Assembly (NCBI GenBank): GCA_030041305.1
Contig: JASHOC010000228.1
Location: forward strand, 1-64,000
Length of the DNA: 64,000 nucleotides
Reading direction: 5' to 3'
DNA from: Acidobacteriaceae bacterium
GTDB taxonomy: Bacteria; Acidobacteriota; Terriglobia; Terriglobales; Acidobacteriaceae
Both the position numbers and the translations under genes were made by a program. Each line of letters starts with the position of its first letter. Position 1 is the stretch's first letter. The notes under the pieces were generated by a model. The model worked only from the letters and a program-made list of their open reading frames with translations. It searched no databases and was not told where the DNA came from. Shown here one piece after another: positions 1-8,803 of this stretch.

Positions 1-40
1 CGGTCGTGTTGCACTATAATCGCGTTACGGAGATGGTTTG

Positions 41-322
41 ATGCTGGCTCCCCGAGATGCTTTGGGAAAGGCTCGGACGTACTTGGAAGAGGTGATTCCG
101 GAATTTGCCGCCTTGGATCCCAAAGTGGACGAGATGAAACTGTCGCCCCATCAAACAAATACGCAAAAGTGGGTAATCACCTTTTACGCTCCAACCAACG
201 ACAATCCTAAAGTCGAGACGCTGGCAGACGTTATCCGACGGCAAAGAGTTGAAAAGGTGGTTTCGTTGGACGCCGAGGATGGTCAACTTCTCTTCATAGG
301 CGCTCCCGACATTCCCTTCTGA
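41..322 (+). CDS. Small alpha/beta protein of unknown function paired with a PIN-domain gene
   Basis: I do not recognise this 93-residue protein. It opens with an amphipathic helix (about residues 4-20), followed by a strand ending KWVITFYAP and a last strand pair around EKVVSLDAEDGQLLFI, an arrangement loosely like a PepSY-type small alpha/beta domain. The ATG at 41 is preferred because GGAG lies 8 bases before it; a TTG just upstream is in frame but lacks that spacing. Its stop is 9 bases before the PIN gene, so the two are almost surely cotranscribed. By analogy with PIN modules it could be the antitoxin partner, but no DNA-binding motif is visible, so that role is only inference. Confidence 0.6.
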   Translation: MLAPRDALGKARTYLEEVIPEFAALDPKVDEMKLSPHQTNTQKWVITFYAPTNDNPKVETLADVIRRQRVEKVVSLDAEDGQLLFIGAPDIPF

Positions 323-331
323 GCCTATTCC

Positions 332-853
332 ATGAATTTGGAAGAGCAGCTTTTCGCACGTCATGTTGGGAAAAACGTCCTGTTGGACTCGAACCTACTG
401 CTCGTCTTCTTATCCGGCGCTCTTGGCGCGAGATTCTTTGCGAGATTTAAGCGGGTCAGCGATTACAAAATGGCGGATTACGAACTGCTTGTTCGCCTCC
501 TGAAGTCGTTCACCGTGCTCCTCACGACCCCGCATGTGCTCACCGAAGTAAGCAATCTCGCGAACAGCTTGCCGGAATCGTACAAACAAAATTGGTTTTC
601 GAACCTGGCTGCGTTAATCGCGTCGCAGCAGCAACCGATCGGAATGCGGGAGGACTGGACGCCCGCCGCCGATCTGGTGAAAAGCCCCGACTTTGCCGGC
701 TTCGGGATCACCGACGCCGCCCTGTGTAAATTGTCCGGGGAGGCGCTTCTCGTAACAGACGACTACCGCCTCTCCGGCGCCCTGAAAAACCGCGGAATTC
801 CTGTGCTCAATTTTGGCGATCTTCGCAAGATGCAGTTGTTGGCCAACGAATGA
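332..853 (+). CDS. PIN-domain protein (putative RNase toxin of a toxin-antitoxin-like pair)
   Basis: A 173-residue PIN-fold protein, a family of Mg-dependent endoribonucleases found in VapC-like toxins. The acidic active-site set is visible in order: Asp19 in VLLDSN, Glu72 in VLTEVSN, Asp128 in GITDAAL and Asp143/144 in VTDDYRLS. The domain fills the whole protein; the length is above the roughly 130-140 residues of a classical VapC. It follows the small protein at 41-322 by only 9 bases, so translation is probably coupled. Enzymatic activity follows from the intact acidic residues; the toxin role is inferred from gene pairing and could be wrong if this is a stand-alone PIN nuclease. Confidence 0.75.
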   Translation: MNLEEQLFARHVGKNVLLDSNLLLVFLSGALGARFFARFKRVSDYKMADYELLVRLLKSFTVLLTTPHVLTEVSNLANSLPESYKQNWFSNLAALIASQQQPIGMREDWTPAADLVKSPDFAGFGITDAALCKLSGEALLVTDDYRLSGALKNRGIPVLNFGDLRKMQLLANE

Positions 854-984
854 CTGCAATCTCGTGCAAACCACCCGTGCCTGGCACTTACCAGATTATC
901 GAAAGTCATCGGCGTCCACAGCGTCGATCTCATTTGGGGCTTGGGCGCGCTTCACTGCATGACCCAGCAGCAGCCGGCGGGGAA

Positions 985-1023
985 CCCTAGTCCCTAGTCC
1001 CTTCGTCCCTGGTCCCTGACCCC
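985..1023. repeat. Degenerate TCCCTAG/TCCCTGG quasi-tandem repeat
   Basis: A run of 7-8-bp variants of CCCTAGT and CCCTGGT occupies this stretch. It overlaps the 3' end of the minus-strand RNase HI gene, whose last residues (around GVRDQGRRD) are encoded by the repeat. Related runs occur in several other gaps of this window. Confidence 0.7.
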
Positions 1024-1485
1024 TGTCTTCCCCACGCCCCTGTCCATCGCCGCGTTGGCTAGGCGGTCAGCTTCGCGATTGCCGCCGCGAAGCGTGTGCC
1101 GCATCTCGAAGGCTTCCAGCCGCAGCGCGCGCCGCTGCGCTTCCTCCCAAAGCGGACGCAACCCCGGGTTCTTCACCCGGTAAACACCCTTCATCTGCCG
1201 CACCATCAGCTCCGAGTCCGAAACTACGCGCAGCCGCTTGACTCCGTTCTCCAGGGCCCAGCCAAGCACGGCCAGCAGGCCGGCGTACTCGGCATAGTTG
1301 TTCGTCTGCCGGCCCACGTAGTCGCTCAGGCGCGCCGCCACTTCCCCCTGGGGGTCTTCGATCACCGCCCCGTAGCCCGCCGGCCCCGGATTGCCGCGCG
1401 ACCCGCCGTCGCAGTGCGCCGTAAACCACTCGCCGGCCGTCGCCGTCCCACTCGCGTCAAGATCTGCAAAAAGATTGCCGCTCAT
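994..1485 (-). CDS. rnhA: Ribonuclease HI family protein
   Basis: RNase HI cleaves the RNA strand of RNA-DNA hybrids. The 163-residue product starting at ATG 1485 carries the four catalytic acids: Asp26 in HCDGGSRGNPGPAG, Glu66 in NNYAEY, Asp90 in VVSDSELM and Asp140 in NREADRLAN. The open frame continues upstream, but that part has no RNase H similarity and runs against the sigma-factor gene, so the Met before SGNLF is chosen. The last 10 or so residues come from the repeat at 985-1023, so the natural C-terminus was probably altered by that repeat. It diverges from the sigma-factor gene and appears monocistronic. It belongs to the short reverse-transcriptase-like RNase HI group without an N-terminal hybrid-binding domain. 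Confidence 0.88.
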   Translation of the reverse strand: MSGNLFADLDASGTATAGEWFTAHCDGGSRGNPGPAGYGAVIEDPQGEVAARLSDYVGRQTNNYAEYAGLLAVLGWALENGVKRLRVVSDSELMVRQMKGVYRVKNPGLRPLWEEAQRRALRLEAFEMRHTLRGGNREADRLANAAMDRGVGKTGVRDQGRRD

Positions 1486-1690
1486 CGCTTTCCAGTCTAC
1501 GGGAGCCGATGCGTGACCTTTGTACCCGATTACCAATGCCGTGAATGCACGTCTACTTGGATGACGCACAGATCGCTGCGGAATGGAGAGTTGAATGGCA
1601 GCGGAGGCGGTAGACTTTCCTGTTTCCTCGGATCCAATTCCGGGGCCTTTGGCCTGGACGGGCGGCCGGAGGGTAAAATCCTCTCCAGGC

Positions 1691-2338
1691 ATGGCTGTTT
1701 CCAGAGCAGTGGGCGGCGCCAACCGGGAGAAGGCAAGCCGGGCGCAGGATCGCGTGCAAGGCCGCAGCGCGGAGATGGATTTGATCCGCGAGGCGCAGGC
1801 CGGTTCACGCGCGGCCTTTGACGCCCTGGTGCGCCAATACGAGCACCAGGTGCTGCGCCTGGCCCTGCATCTCACCGGCTCCGAGCACGATGCGGAGGAC
1901 ATTTACCAGGAGGCCTTCCTAAAAGCCTACCGGTACATCGGCAATTTTCGTTTCGAGTGTTCGTTTTACACCTGGATTTACCGCATTGTCACCAACCTTT
2001 GTCTGGATCAGTTGCGGCGGCGCAAAACCCGGCGCGAAGACCACGCTGTGGTCGTAGACCGCAGCGGCGACGAAATCGACATCCTGGCGTCCATCTCCGA
2101 TGACCGGTCGTTTTCCAATCCGGCGCGCGAGTTGGACCGCAAACGACTGGGGGAGAAAATTCAGGACGCGCTGGGGAAACTGACTCCCCGCGAGCGCATG
2201 GTTTTCGAGCTGAAGCATTACCAGGGTCTCCGCCTGCGCACCATCGGAGAGATGTTGCATACGACGGAAGAAACCGCCAAAAACACGCTCTTTCGGGCAA
2301 CCAAGAAACTGCGGGCGCAGTTGGCGGATTTACGCTAG
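1691..2338 (+). CDS. ECF-type RNA polymerase sigma factor (RpoE-like)
   Basis: An extracytoplasmic-function sigma factor. Region 2 is recognisable in DAEDIYQEAFLKAYRY and in the downstream FYTWIYRIVTNLCLDQLRRRK; region 4 with its helix-turn-helix is LTPRERMVFELKHYQGL followed by TIGEMLHTTEETAKNTLFRA. The ATG at 1691 gives 215 residues; an ATG at 1775 (MDLIREAQAG) would give the more usual ECF length and is a real alternative, although GGAG sits directly against it and is too close to be its Shine-Dalgarno. The zinc-finger anti-sigma gene lies about 130 bases downstream on the same strand, the standard arrangement for sequestering the sigma factor, and a PDZ protein follows. Confidence 0.9.
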   Translation: MAVSRAVGGANREKASRAQDRVQGRSAEMDLIREAQAGSRAAFDALVRQYEHQVLRLALHLTGSEHDAEDIYQEAFLKAYRYIGNFRFECSFYTWIYRIVTNLCLDQLRRRKTRREDHAVVVDRSGDEIDILASISDDRSFSNPARELDRKRLGEKIQDALGKLTPRERMVFELKHYQGLRLRTIGEMLHTTEETAKNTLFRATKKLRAQLADLR

Positions 2339-2441
2339 CCGCTAGCTTCTAGCCACTAGCTGCTAGCTCTTTCCGGGCAATCCGAAGCCCAGTGATGGAG
2401 CACGATGAGCGGGAGGCTAGGAGCTGGGAGCTGGAAGCTGC
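2334..2441. repeat. Quasi-inverted GCTAGC/AGCTGGGAGCT low-complexity repeat pair
   Basis: Just after the sigma-factor stop (2334-2372) there is a run of CTAGC words about 7-8 bases apart (GCTAGCTTCTAGCCACTAG), and at 2409-2441 a run of AGCTGGGAGCTGGAAGCT. The two arms are imperfect inverted copies around a short spacer. Nothing here looks coding; it may fold as an RNA hairpin between the sigma and anti-sigma genes. Confidence 0.6.
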
Positions 2442-2467
2442 ATATTTGAGGCTTACAGGACGTAACT

Positions 2468-3481
2468 ATGAATTGCGAACTTGCCCATGAATGGATTGTA
2501 TCGGCGGCTTATGGGGAACTGCTGGACGAAGAGATCCATGAGCTGGAGCGGCACATTGACGGGTGCCCCGAGTGCCAGGCGGAGCGCGAACAGGTGTTGG
2601 CTCTCAAGGTGCTGGCCGGCGCGCACCCGGTAGAGGAACCCGAAGCCAATCTTATCGCGCGCGCGCGCTTGCGCCTGGATGAAGCGCTCGACGCGTTGCC
2701 GCCCAAGCGCTTTTATGAGCGCTGGGCGCAGCGGATGCGGAACGGCGTCGCCACCCTCCAGGCCGCGCCCGTGGCCGCGCTGCTGCTGTTGCTCGTGGGA
2801 GCCGCGGCCGGGGGCGCCGGTGGGTTCCGGCTTGCCCAGCGCCGAGCCGCGGAAAGGACCGCGCCCCGGCAAACCGCCGCCGGGGACCAATCGCAGCCGA
2901 CAGCTGCCGTTCAGACGGCCGACGCTCAGTCTTCCGACGCCCCGCAGATCGCCGACGTCGCCAACGTGATCAACATCAAGAGAGAGCCATCCAACGAAGA
3001 GGTGCAGGTGAGCTATAACCAGCTTGTGCCGCGCCAAGTGGACGGCTCACTCGACAGCCAGCTGATCCGCCAATTGCTGATGATGGCCTCTGAAGATTCC
3101 GATTCGCCCCGCGTGCGCAGCGATTCGGTGGGGCTGCTCGCCGATGAGTGCCGCAAAGGCCACAGTTGCCAACCTTCGGGCATTCGCGATGTTTTGATGA
3201 TTGCCTTGCACTACGACACTAGCGCGGAGGTGCGCGAAAAGGCCCTCGAGGGGCTGGAGCCCTACGTGGCCCAGGACGTGCGCGTGCGCGATGCGGTTCT
3301 GGAGGCGCTGATGACCGACAGCGATCCCCGAATCCGCACCGATTCGATTAACCTTTTGGAGCCCGTGGAAGCCGACACCAGCGTCCGGCAAGTGCTGTAT
3401 TCAGTTTCCACCTCGGACGACAATCCCCAGATCCGGAATGTGTCGCGGCAAATTCTCAGCCAGGTTCCGGAGATTCAGTAA
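2468..3481 (+). CDS. Membrane anti-sigma factor with zinc-finger and C-terminal HEAT-like repeats
   Basis: Residues 1-45 form a zinc-binding anti-sigma domain: Cys3 and the H-x3-C-x2-C motif His29/Cys33/Cys36 in HIDGCPEC. A hydrophobic helix at about residues 98-118 (VAALLLLLVGAAAGG) is the single membrane span. After a low-complexity Ala/Gln/Thr linker, residues about 190-335 hold repeated helical units (for example SDSPRVRSDSVGLLADE, TSAEVREKALEGLEPY, SDPRIRTDSINLLEP), typical of HEAT-like repeats. The N-terminal domain would hold the adjacent ECF sigma factor at the inner membrane; the outer HEAT-like part is a plausible sensor or protein-binding surface. Zinc-finger anti-sigma factors usually lack such a large C-terminal repeat domain. 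Confidence 0.87.
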   Translation: MNCELAHEWIVSAAYGELLDEEIHELERHIDGCPECQAEREQVLALKVLAGAHPVEEPEANLIARARLRLDEALDALPPKRFYERWAQRMRNGVATLQAAPVAALLLLLVGAAAGGAGGFRLAQRRAAERTAPRQTAAGDQSQPTAAVQTADAQSSDAPQIADVANVINIKREPSNEEVQVSYNQLVPRQVDGSLDSQLIRQLLMMASEDSDSPRVRSDSVGLLADECRKGHSCQPSGIRDVLMIALHYDTSAEVREKALEGLEPYVAQDVRVRDAVLEALMTDSDPRIRTDSINLLEPVEADTSVRQVLYSVSTSDDNPQIRNVSRQILSQVPEIQ

Positions 3482-3599
3482 TGGGGGTGGCTTTCTGCGA
3501 TCGGAACGTTGGAGCGCGGAAATTGATTTCACTTAGCCCTTTCGGAAATCGCGCCGCCAGAGAAGAGCGATCCGGAAGAGGTTAACGGGAGAGCGGAAG

Positions 3600-4523
3600 A
3601 TGCATCGCTTTTTGAGGCCGAATGGGAGCTTTTCGATCCCTTGTTCATTTCGTTATTTGATTGGGTTGGGCGCGTTGCTCACCCTTGGGGTTCGCCCCGT
3701 CCGGGCCCAGGCCTTGGAGGTCGTCCAGGTCTATGAGGGTCCTGGCGCCTTACTCACCCATTCCGGCGCGCAGGGTTACCTGGGCGTCCATGTCACCGAT
3801 GTCGATCCTAGCCAGGTGCAAACCTATAAGCTCAAAGACGCGCACGGCGCCCTCATCACGCTTGTCGATCATGACGCGCCCGCGGGCAAAATCGGGCTCA
3901 AGGTCAATGACGTAGTCCTCGAATTGGATGGCCAAAACATCGCGGACGCTGAGCAGTTGGGCCGCGTCCTCAAAGACATTCCTCCCGGACGCACGGTGAA
4001 CCTCCAGATCAGCCGCGAAGGGGTCCTCCAAACCATCACCGTGCAACTGGCTGAGCGCACAGCGGTCGAGCACGACGTCTGGGACAAGATTGGCAGCGAC
4101 GGCGACGGGGTTCCTCCCTCCGGCAGCATGGGCATTTTGACCGGCGGGGGCAGCAGTGTTCCCAGCGGCTTCCATTTTCCCTTCTTTGGCAGCACGCTCA
4201 AGGTGGGCGCCCTAGTCGAGCCCCTCACCACGCAGATGGCTGCTTACCTGGGCGTGCAGAGCGGGCTGATGGTCAAGCAGGTGGAACGTAAAAGCGAGGC
4301 GGCCGCCGCCGGGTTACGCGCTTTTGACGTAATTCTCAAGGTCGGGGCCGAATCCATCGCCACCTCGGCCGATTGGGAGCGCGCGCTGCGCTCCAACCAG
4401 GGAAAACCGGTGCAGCTCACCATCCTTCGCGATAAGAAGCAGCAACAACTGACGCTGAAGGTGGATTCAAAGCGTCAGAAGAGCCAGCTCGATCTCACGC
4501 CCAGCGCTGGTCACTCCGTCTGA
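3600..4523 (+). CDS. Secreted protein with two PDZ domains
   Basis: The 307-residue product has a signal-like N-terminus (RYLIGLGALLTLGVRPVRAQA). A first PDZ domain covers about residues 55-145 (GYLGVHVTDVDP, DAPAGKIGLKVNDVVLELDGQ, LGRVLKDIPPGRTVNLQISR) and a second about residues 195-290 (AYLGVQSGLMVKQVERKSEAAAAGLRAFDVILKVG, split here only for description). There is no trypsin-like protease domain, unlike DegP/HtrA, so it is a PDZ-only periplasmic protein that probably binds exposed C-termini of envelope proteins. It follows the ECF sigma / anti-sigma pair by about 120 bases on the same strand, which suggests envelope stress. A GGAAC word at 3503-3507 resembles an ECF-type -35 element, but I could not fix a matching -10. 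Confidence 0.82.
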   Translation: MHRFLRPNGSFSIPCSFRYLIGLGALLTLGVRPVRAQALEVVQVYEGPGALLTHSGAQGYLGVHVTDVDPSQVQTYKLKDAHGALITLVDHDAPAGKIGLKVNDVVLELDGQNIADAEQLGRVLKDIPPGRTVNLQISREGVLQTITVQLAERTAVEHDVWDKIGSDGDGVPPSGSMGILTGGGSSVPSGFHFPFFGSTLKVGALVEPLTTQMAAYLGVQSGLMVKQVERKSEAAAAGLRAFDVILKVGAESIATSADWERALRSNQGKPVQLTILRDKKQQQLTLKVDSKRQKSQLDLTPSAGHSV

Positions 4524-4812
4524 CCCGATTCGTGGCATGAACGGGCGCCGCGCTTCAGCATCCCGAGCGCCAGCGAAGGATCCGCGGTTGCTTTTGGAAA
4601 TTTCCCGCAGCAGGTCAATTCGATCTCTCCCGCTACAGTCGGATTTCAGCTACTGCAAATAGACCGATGCTGTACACTGAGGTGCGTGCCAGCGCGCCAG
4701 TTTTCGAATGGATGTCACCGGTAATCTCCCCCGAATAGACTGTCACTCCGACCGATCGCCGATTTGAACTTCTCCTTGCGCGGGTTCGTATTACGCTGCA
4801 TGGGAATGTGCT

Positions 4813-7236
4813 ATGGAGACTCTGCTTCAGAAGCTCCGGGTCAGTGTCCGCATGTTGGCGCGGAACTCCAGCATGACCCTCACGGTTCTGCTCACGTTGG
4901 CCATCGGCATCGGAGCGAATACCGCCATCTTCACCATGGATTACGCGACCCTCCTCGCGCCCCTGCCTTATCCCCATCCGAACCAGCTCGTCATGGTCTG
5001 GTCGAAGATCCAGAATTTCCACAACGGAGTTTCGGCGGGAGATTTTCTCGATTGGAAACAGCAGAACACCGCGTTCCAGGATCTCTGCGCCTGGACCGGC
5101 GAGAACTTCAACATCGCCACCAGGGAACAGCCGGATTACCTGCAGGGCGAGGAAGAAACCTACAGCATGCTTCGTACGGTTGGTCAGCCGCTCTTCATGG
5201 GGCGTTATTTTCTCCCCGAGGAAGGCGTGGCCGGCCGCGACCACGTCGTGATCGTCACACATAAGTTATGGGAACGGCTCGGCGCCAATCCTCACATTGT
5301 CGGCACGACTTTGCGCCTCAACGACCAGCCATACACCGTCGTCGGCGTGCAGCAGCCCGGCGTCTACGATCACCAGCAGGCGCAACTCACAGTGCCTCTG
5401 GTCTTTAAGCCCGAGCAGCTCAATCACGACTTTCACTGGCTTTTGGTCATCGGCCGTCTCAAGCCCAGCGTCACCATCCAACAGGCGCAGCAGAACATGG
5501 ATGCGGTCACCGCGCACATCGCCCGGATGTACCCCAAGAGCGATGAGGGCTGGGGCGCTTACGTCGATCCCCTCAAGAACGATTTCATGCCCAAAGACCG
5601 CATCAAGATGCTATGGCTGCTGCTTGGCTCCGTCGGGTTCGTTCTTCTCATCGCCTGCGTCAATGTGGCCAATCTTCTGCTTGCGCGCGGCGTGGTGCGA
5701 CAGAAGGAACTCGCCGTCCGCACCGCCCTGGGCGCACCCCGCAGGACCATCTTTGCCCAACTGCTCACGGAAAGCCTGCTGCTGGCTCTGGCTGGCGGCG
5801 CCTTGGGTGTGGGCTTCGGCTATGCCATGCTGCGGGGCCTCATCGCCGCGATGCCGCGAAACACGCTGCCCGCCGAGGCCGATCTGCGCCTCAACATTCC
5901 CGTTCTGCTCTTCACCCTCGCCGCAGCCATGTTCGCGGGTCTCGTGGCGGGTTGCGCTCCTGCGTGGTATGCGTCACGCATCGATCCCGGTGAAACTCTC
6001 AAGGAGGGCGGCCGCACCGGCGCCGGCACCGGCAAGCATCGCCTCCGCCGCATTCTGGTTGTCGGCGAGACCGCCCTGGCCCTTTCCCTGCTCGCCGGCG
6101 CCGGACTCACCATCCACAGCTTCTGGAATCTCGCCCACGTCGATCTCGGCCTGAGAACCGACCATGTGCTCGCCTTTTTCCTGCCCGTGCCCGATTCGCG
6201 CCCCAAAAACCTGCCGACCATCACCGCCTACTATCGCGACATCCTTGCCCACATCGACGCGGTTCCCGGCGTGCAACATGCCGCGGTCTCGGTGGGCAAT
6301 CCGCTTTACGGCGGTGGTTTTGGAATGCCGTTTACGCTCGAGGGCGGGCCCACCTACGCCGATCTTTCCCAGCGGCCCGGCGCCGGCTTCGGAATGGTCA
6401 CGCCGGACTACTTCAAGACCTATGGGATTCGGATCGAATCGGGACGCGCCTTCACCGATCAGGACACGGCGGCGACTGTCCCCGTGGCGATGGTCGACCA
6501 GGACTTCGTCAAGAAGTTCCTCCAGGGAAAGAACCCTCTGCTTCAGCGCCTGCTTGTCGAGCAACTCATTCCCGGCGTGACCAGGCTCGGTCCGCCCATT
6601 GCGTGGCAGATCGTGGGAACGTTCCACAACGTACATACCGCCGATCAGCGCGACCCACGGCCGCAGATGCTCATCCCCTTCATGCAGATTCCGTGGCCGC
6701 AGGCGGAGTTCGGCGTGCGCACCGCGGAGGACCCCTCTACCATGCTGGCAAGTATTGCCGCCGCAGTGCATCAGGTCGACCCTGTGGTCGCCCTTGCGCA
6801 GCCCAAAACCATGGACGAACTGCGCGACGAATCCATGGCCAGCGAGCGCTTCACCCTCACGCTCTTCACCTGCTTCGCAGTCATCGCATTGTTACTCGCC
6901 GCGCTCGGCATCTACGGCGTCATGTCGTTTTCCGTGGCGCAGCGCGCGCACGAGATTGCCCTTCGTATGGCGCTGGGGGCTACGCGCAACCGTGTGGTGG
7001 CTCTCGTCGTCCGCGACGGCGTGATCCTCGCCGCCATCGGAACGGGAATCGGCCTTGTCGGGGCTTACTTTGTGGGCCGCGCCATGCGAAGCCTATTATT
7101 CGGCGTCGGCGCATTGGACTTATCCGCATTCATCAGTGTGACCGCCGTTCTACTGGCCGCCGCCGTTCTGGCCTGCTTTTTGCCCGCCCGGCGCGCCGCT
7201 TCGGTCGAGCCCATGCGGGTCCTGCGCACCGAGTGA
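4813..7236 (+). CDS. MacB/FtsX-type ABC transporter permease (ADOP-like)
   Basis: An 807-residue permease with the duplicated architecture of the acidobacterial FtsX-like permeases. The start METLLQKLRVSVRMLARN is followed by TM1 (about residues 19-40, LTVLLTLAIGIGANTAIFT), a MacB-type periplasmic domain, and a first FtsX three-helix core (about 270-385) with VLLIACVNVANLLLARG and the conserved ELAVRTALGAPRRTI. A second MacB-like domain and a second FtsX core (about 690-800) repeat the EIALRMALGATRN motif. No ATPase gene is adjacent, so it must use an ATPase encoded elsewhere, or act non-canonically. The family is linked to export of lipoproteins, toxins or peptides; the substrate here is unknown. 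Confidence 0.92.
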   Translation: METLLQKLRVSVRMLARNSSMTLTVLLTLAIGIGANTAIFTMDYATLLAPLPYPHPNQLVMVWSKIQNFHNGVSAGDFLDWKQQNTAFQDLCAWTGENFNIATREQPDYLQGEEETYSMLRTVGQPLFMGRYFLPEEGVAGRDHVVIVTHKLWERLGANPHIVGTTLRLNDQPYTVVGVQQPGVYDHQQAQLTVPLVFKPEQLNHDFHWLLVIGRLKPSVTIQQAQQNMDAVTAHIARMYPKSDEGWGAYVDPLKNDFMPKDRIKMLWLLLGSVGFVLLIACVNVANLLLARGVVRQKELAVRTALGAPRRTIFAQLLTESLLLALAGGALGVGFGYAMLRGLIAAMPRNTLPAEADLRLNIPVLLFTLAAAMFAGLVAGCAPAWYASRIDPGETLKEGGRTGAGTGKHRLRRILVVGETALALSLLAGAGLTIHSFWNLAHVDLGLRTDHVLAFFLPVPDSRPKNLPTITAYYRDILAHIDAVPGVQHAAVSVGNPLYGGGFGMPFTLEGGPTYADLSQRPGAGFGMVTPDYFKTYGIRIESGRAFTDQDTAATVPVAMVDQDFVKKFLQGKNPLLQRLLVEQLIPGVTRLGPPIAWQIVGTFHNVHTADQRDPRPQMLIPFMQIPWPQAEFGVRTAEDPSTMLASIAAAVHQVDPVVALAQPKTMDELRDESMASERFTLTLFTCFAVIALLLAALGIYGVMSFSVAQRAHEIALRMALGATRNRVVALVVRDGVILAAIGTGIGLVGAYFVGRAMRSLLFGVGALDLSAFISVTAVLLAAAVLACFLPARRAASVEPMRVLRTE

Positions 7237-7783
7237 CATTCTCAGGCCCCTTTTCAACCTTTGGCGATGTCTTGTTCAGTACTTGACAACCGGCGGCTGT
7301 CCGCTGGAGCCCCGAATTTGCACCGTCAATTTTCCGGACAACATAGAAAATTTCCCGATCCTGCAGTGATTTTTTTACTCGATCAGGAGGAAAATTCTTC
7401 GATGCACGTAAGAATTTCCGGGATGTCTGGAGCGTCGAATTTTTTTGCTTTTTCTTGCAAAAATTCGTTGCCTTGTCAGGTGAATTATGTAATGATTTCG
7501 CCGTACCTTCAAAGTTGCCTTTTGGTCGCCCATACGCGGGAGCTTCGCAATACGCAGTTTGCTCGGGCTTATCGGCGTTGACCAGAATCAGTCCGCGGTT
7601 TGCGCACGCTCGCTTGCAGTGAACCGCGGCCTGCCATCAGAGGTTGCTGAGTAGTTCGATTCGGCGCAGGTTGTTCTGTGCCTCTCAGACCAGCCCACCT
7701 ACACATTTGAGAAAGCATTTGGCTCCTTGAGAGAAAGGCGAGGAGTCTGCGCGGGGACTGTTTTCACACCAAGAAAGGGTTCA
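7237..7783. other. Intergenic region, AT-rich, with inverted repeat and possible short reading frame
   Basis: No convincing gene. The stretch 7340-7500 is clearly AT-richer than its surroundings. An AGGAGG at 7385-7390 stands 11 bases before an ATG at 7402 that would encode a 59-residue peptide with no recognisable features; I do not call it. An 8-bp inverted repeat, CCGCGGTT at 7593-7600 and AACCGCGG at 7622-7629, lies about 155 bases upstream of the next gene and could be a regulatory or mRNA structure for it. Confidence 0.5.
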
Positions 7784-8803
7784 ATGAATATTTTCAGTCG
7801 TTTGACTTTCGGTTCCTCCGTCATTCTCACTCTGGCAGTGCCCGCACTGGCCGGAGTGACAGTTGATAGTCCTGGGAACAATACCACTGTCCCGTCCCCT
7901 TTTACCCTGTCTGCAAGCGCTTCCACGTGCTCGTCGCAAAATGTGGTTTCGATGGGTTATTCGTTTGATAGCAGCTCCGACACCACGGTCTTTGACTCGC
8001 AATCGATCAATACCTCCGTTTCCGGTTCCTCCGGAACACATACACTGCATGTCAAGGCTTGGGGAGATGACGGCTCCTCATGCGTAACCGATGTCACCAT
8101 CACAATCGAAGCGAGCGCCACCGCGATCATCCCGTCGAGCGCCGACACCGTCAGTTCGATCCAAGCGCTGAGCGGCTGGCAAATGGAGCATGATACCGGC
8201 ACGCCGGGTTCTTCAAGCGGCTATATGACCCTCGTTACTTCGCCAACCCTGTACGGGAGCTCGCGCGAATTTGTAACTGACTTCACCGACAGCGCAGGTG
8301 AGCGCTACTCGCTCTCCTTCTCTGACAACTCCACCGCAGAAAACTTCTTCTATGACGTGTGGGTGTATCTCACCAGCTCGGCCAGTAATCTCGCCAACCT
8401 GGAATTCGACGTGAATCAGGTGATGTCCGACGGGCAGACCGAATTGATGGGAGTGCAATGCAGCGGCTATTCGAGCACGTGGCAGTACACGGCTAACGAA
8501 GGAAGCGCCGAAAGCCCGCAGCCACAATGGGTCACCAAGAGCGGCGCCTATTGCAACCCGCGCACGTGGTCGCAGTATACATGGCATCACGTTCAGGCGA
8601 GCATTTCGCGGGATAGCGCAGGGTGGGTCACCTACAACTCAATATGGCTGGACGGCTACGAGTTCCCGATCAACGTCACGGTCTATGGCGGGGCCAATCT
8701 CGGCTGGGCGCCGATCATCAACACGCAGTTCCAGGTGGACGGATATGGCTCGAGCGGCCACGTCACCGCTTACCTGGACGAGTTGCAGATCTCGATGTGG
8801 TAA
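7784..8803 (+). CDS. Secreted beta-rich protein with N-terminal Ig-like domain, function unknown
   Basis: The ATG at 7784 is chosen because AAGAAAGG precedes it and a clear signal peptide follows (LTFGSSVILTLAVPALAG); the longer frame adds nothing recognisable. In the 339-residue product, residues about 24-110 resemble a bacterial Ig-like domain (VTVDSPGNNTTVPSPFTLSA, then HTLHVKAWGDDGSSC). The remaining 220 residues are Trp- and Tyr-rich beta strands (for example FFYDVWVYLTSSA, WSQYTWHHVQASISRD, AYLDELQISMW), reminiscent of a LamG or carbohydrate-binding jelly roll. Cysteines are few and spaced as in exported proteins. It stands alone on the plus strand. I cannot name a function; glycan binding is a guess from the fold impression. 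Confidence 0.8.
   Translation: MNIFSRLTFGSSVILTLAVPALAGVTVDSPGNNTTVPSPFTLSASASTCSSQNVVSMGYSFDSSSDTTVFDSQSINTSVSGSSGTHTLHVKAWGDDGSSCVTDVTITIEASATAIIPSSADTVSSIQALSGWQMEHDTGTPGSSSGYMTLVTSPTLYGSSREFVTDFTDSAGERYSLSFSDNSTAENFFYDVWVYLTSSASNLANLEFDVNQVMSDGQTELMGVQCSGYSSTWQYTANEGSAESPQPQWVTKSGAYCNPRTWSQYTWHHVQASISRDSAGWVTYNSIWLDGYEFPINVTVYGGANLGWAPIINTQFQVDGYGSSGHVTAYLDELQISMW

Noticed and set aside
7402-7581. 59-residue peptide after AGGAGG
   Set aside because: Shine-Dalgarno-like match but the spacing is long (11 bases), composition is unremarkable and there is no motif or conserved context.
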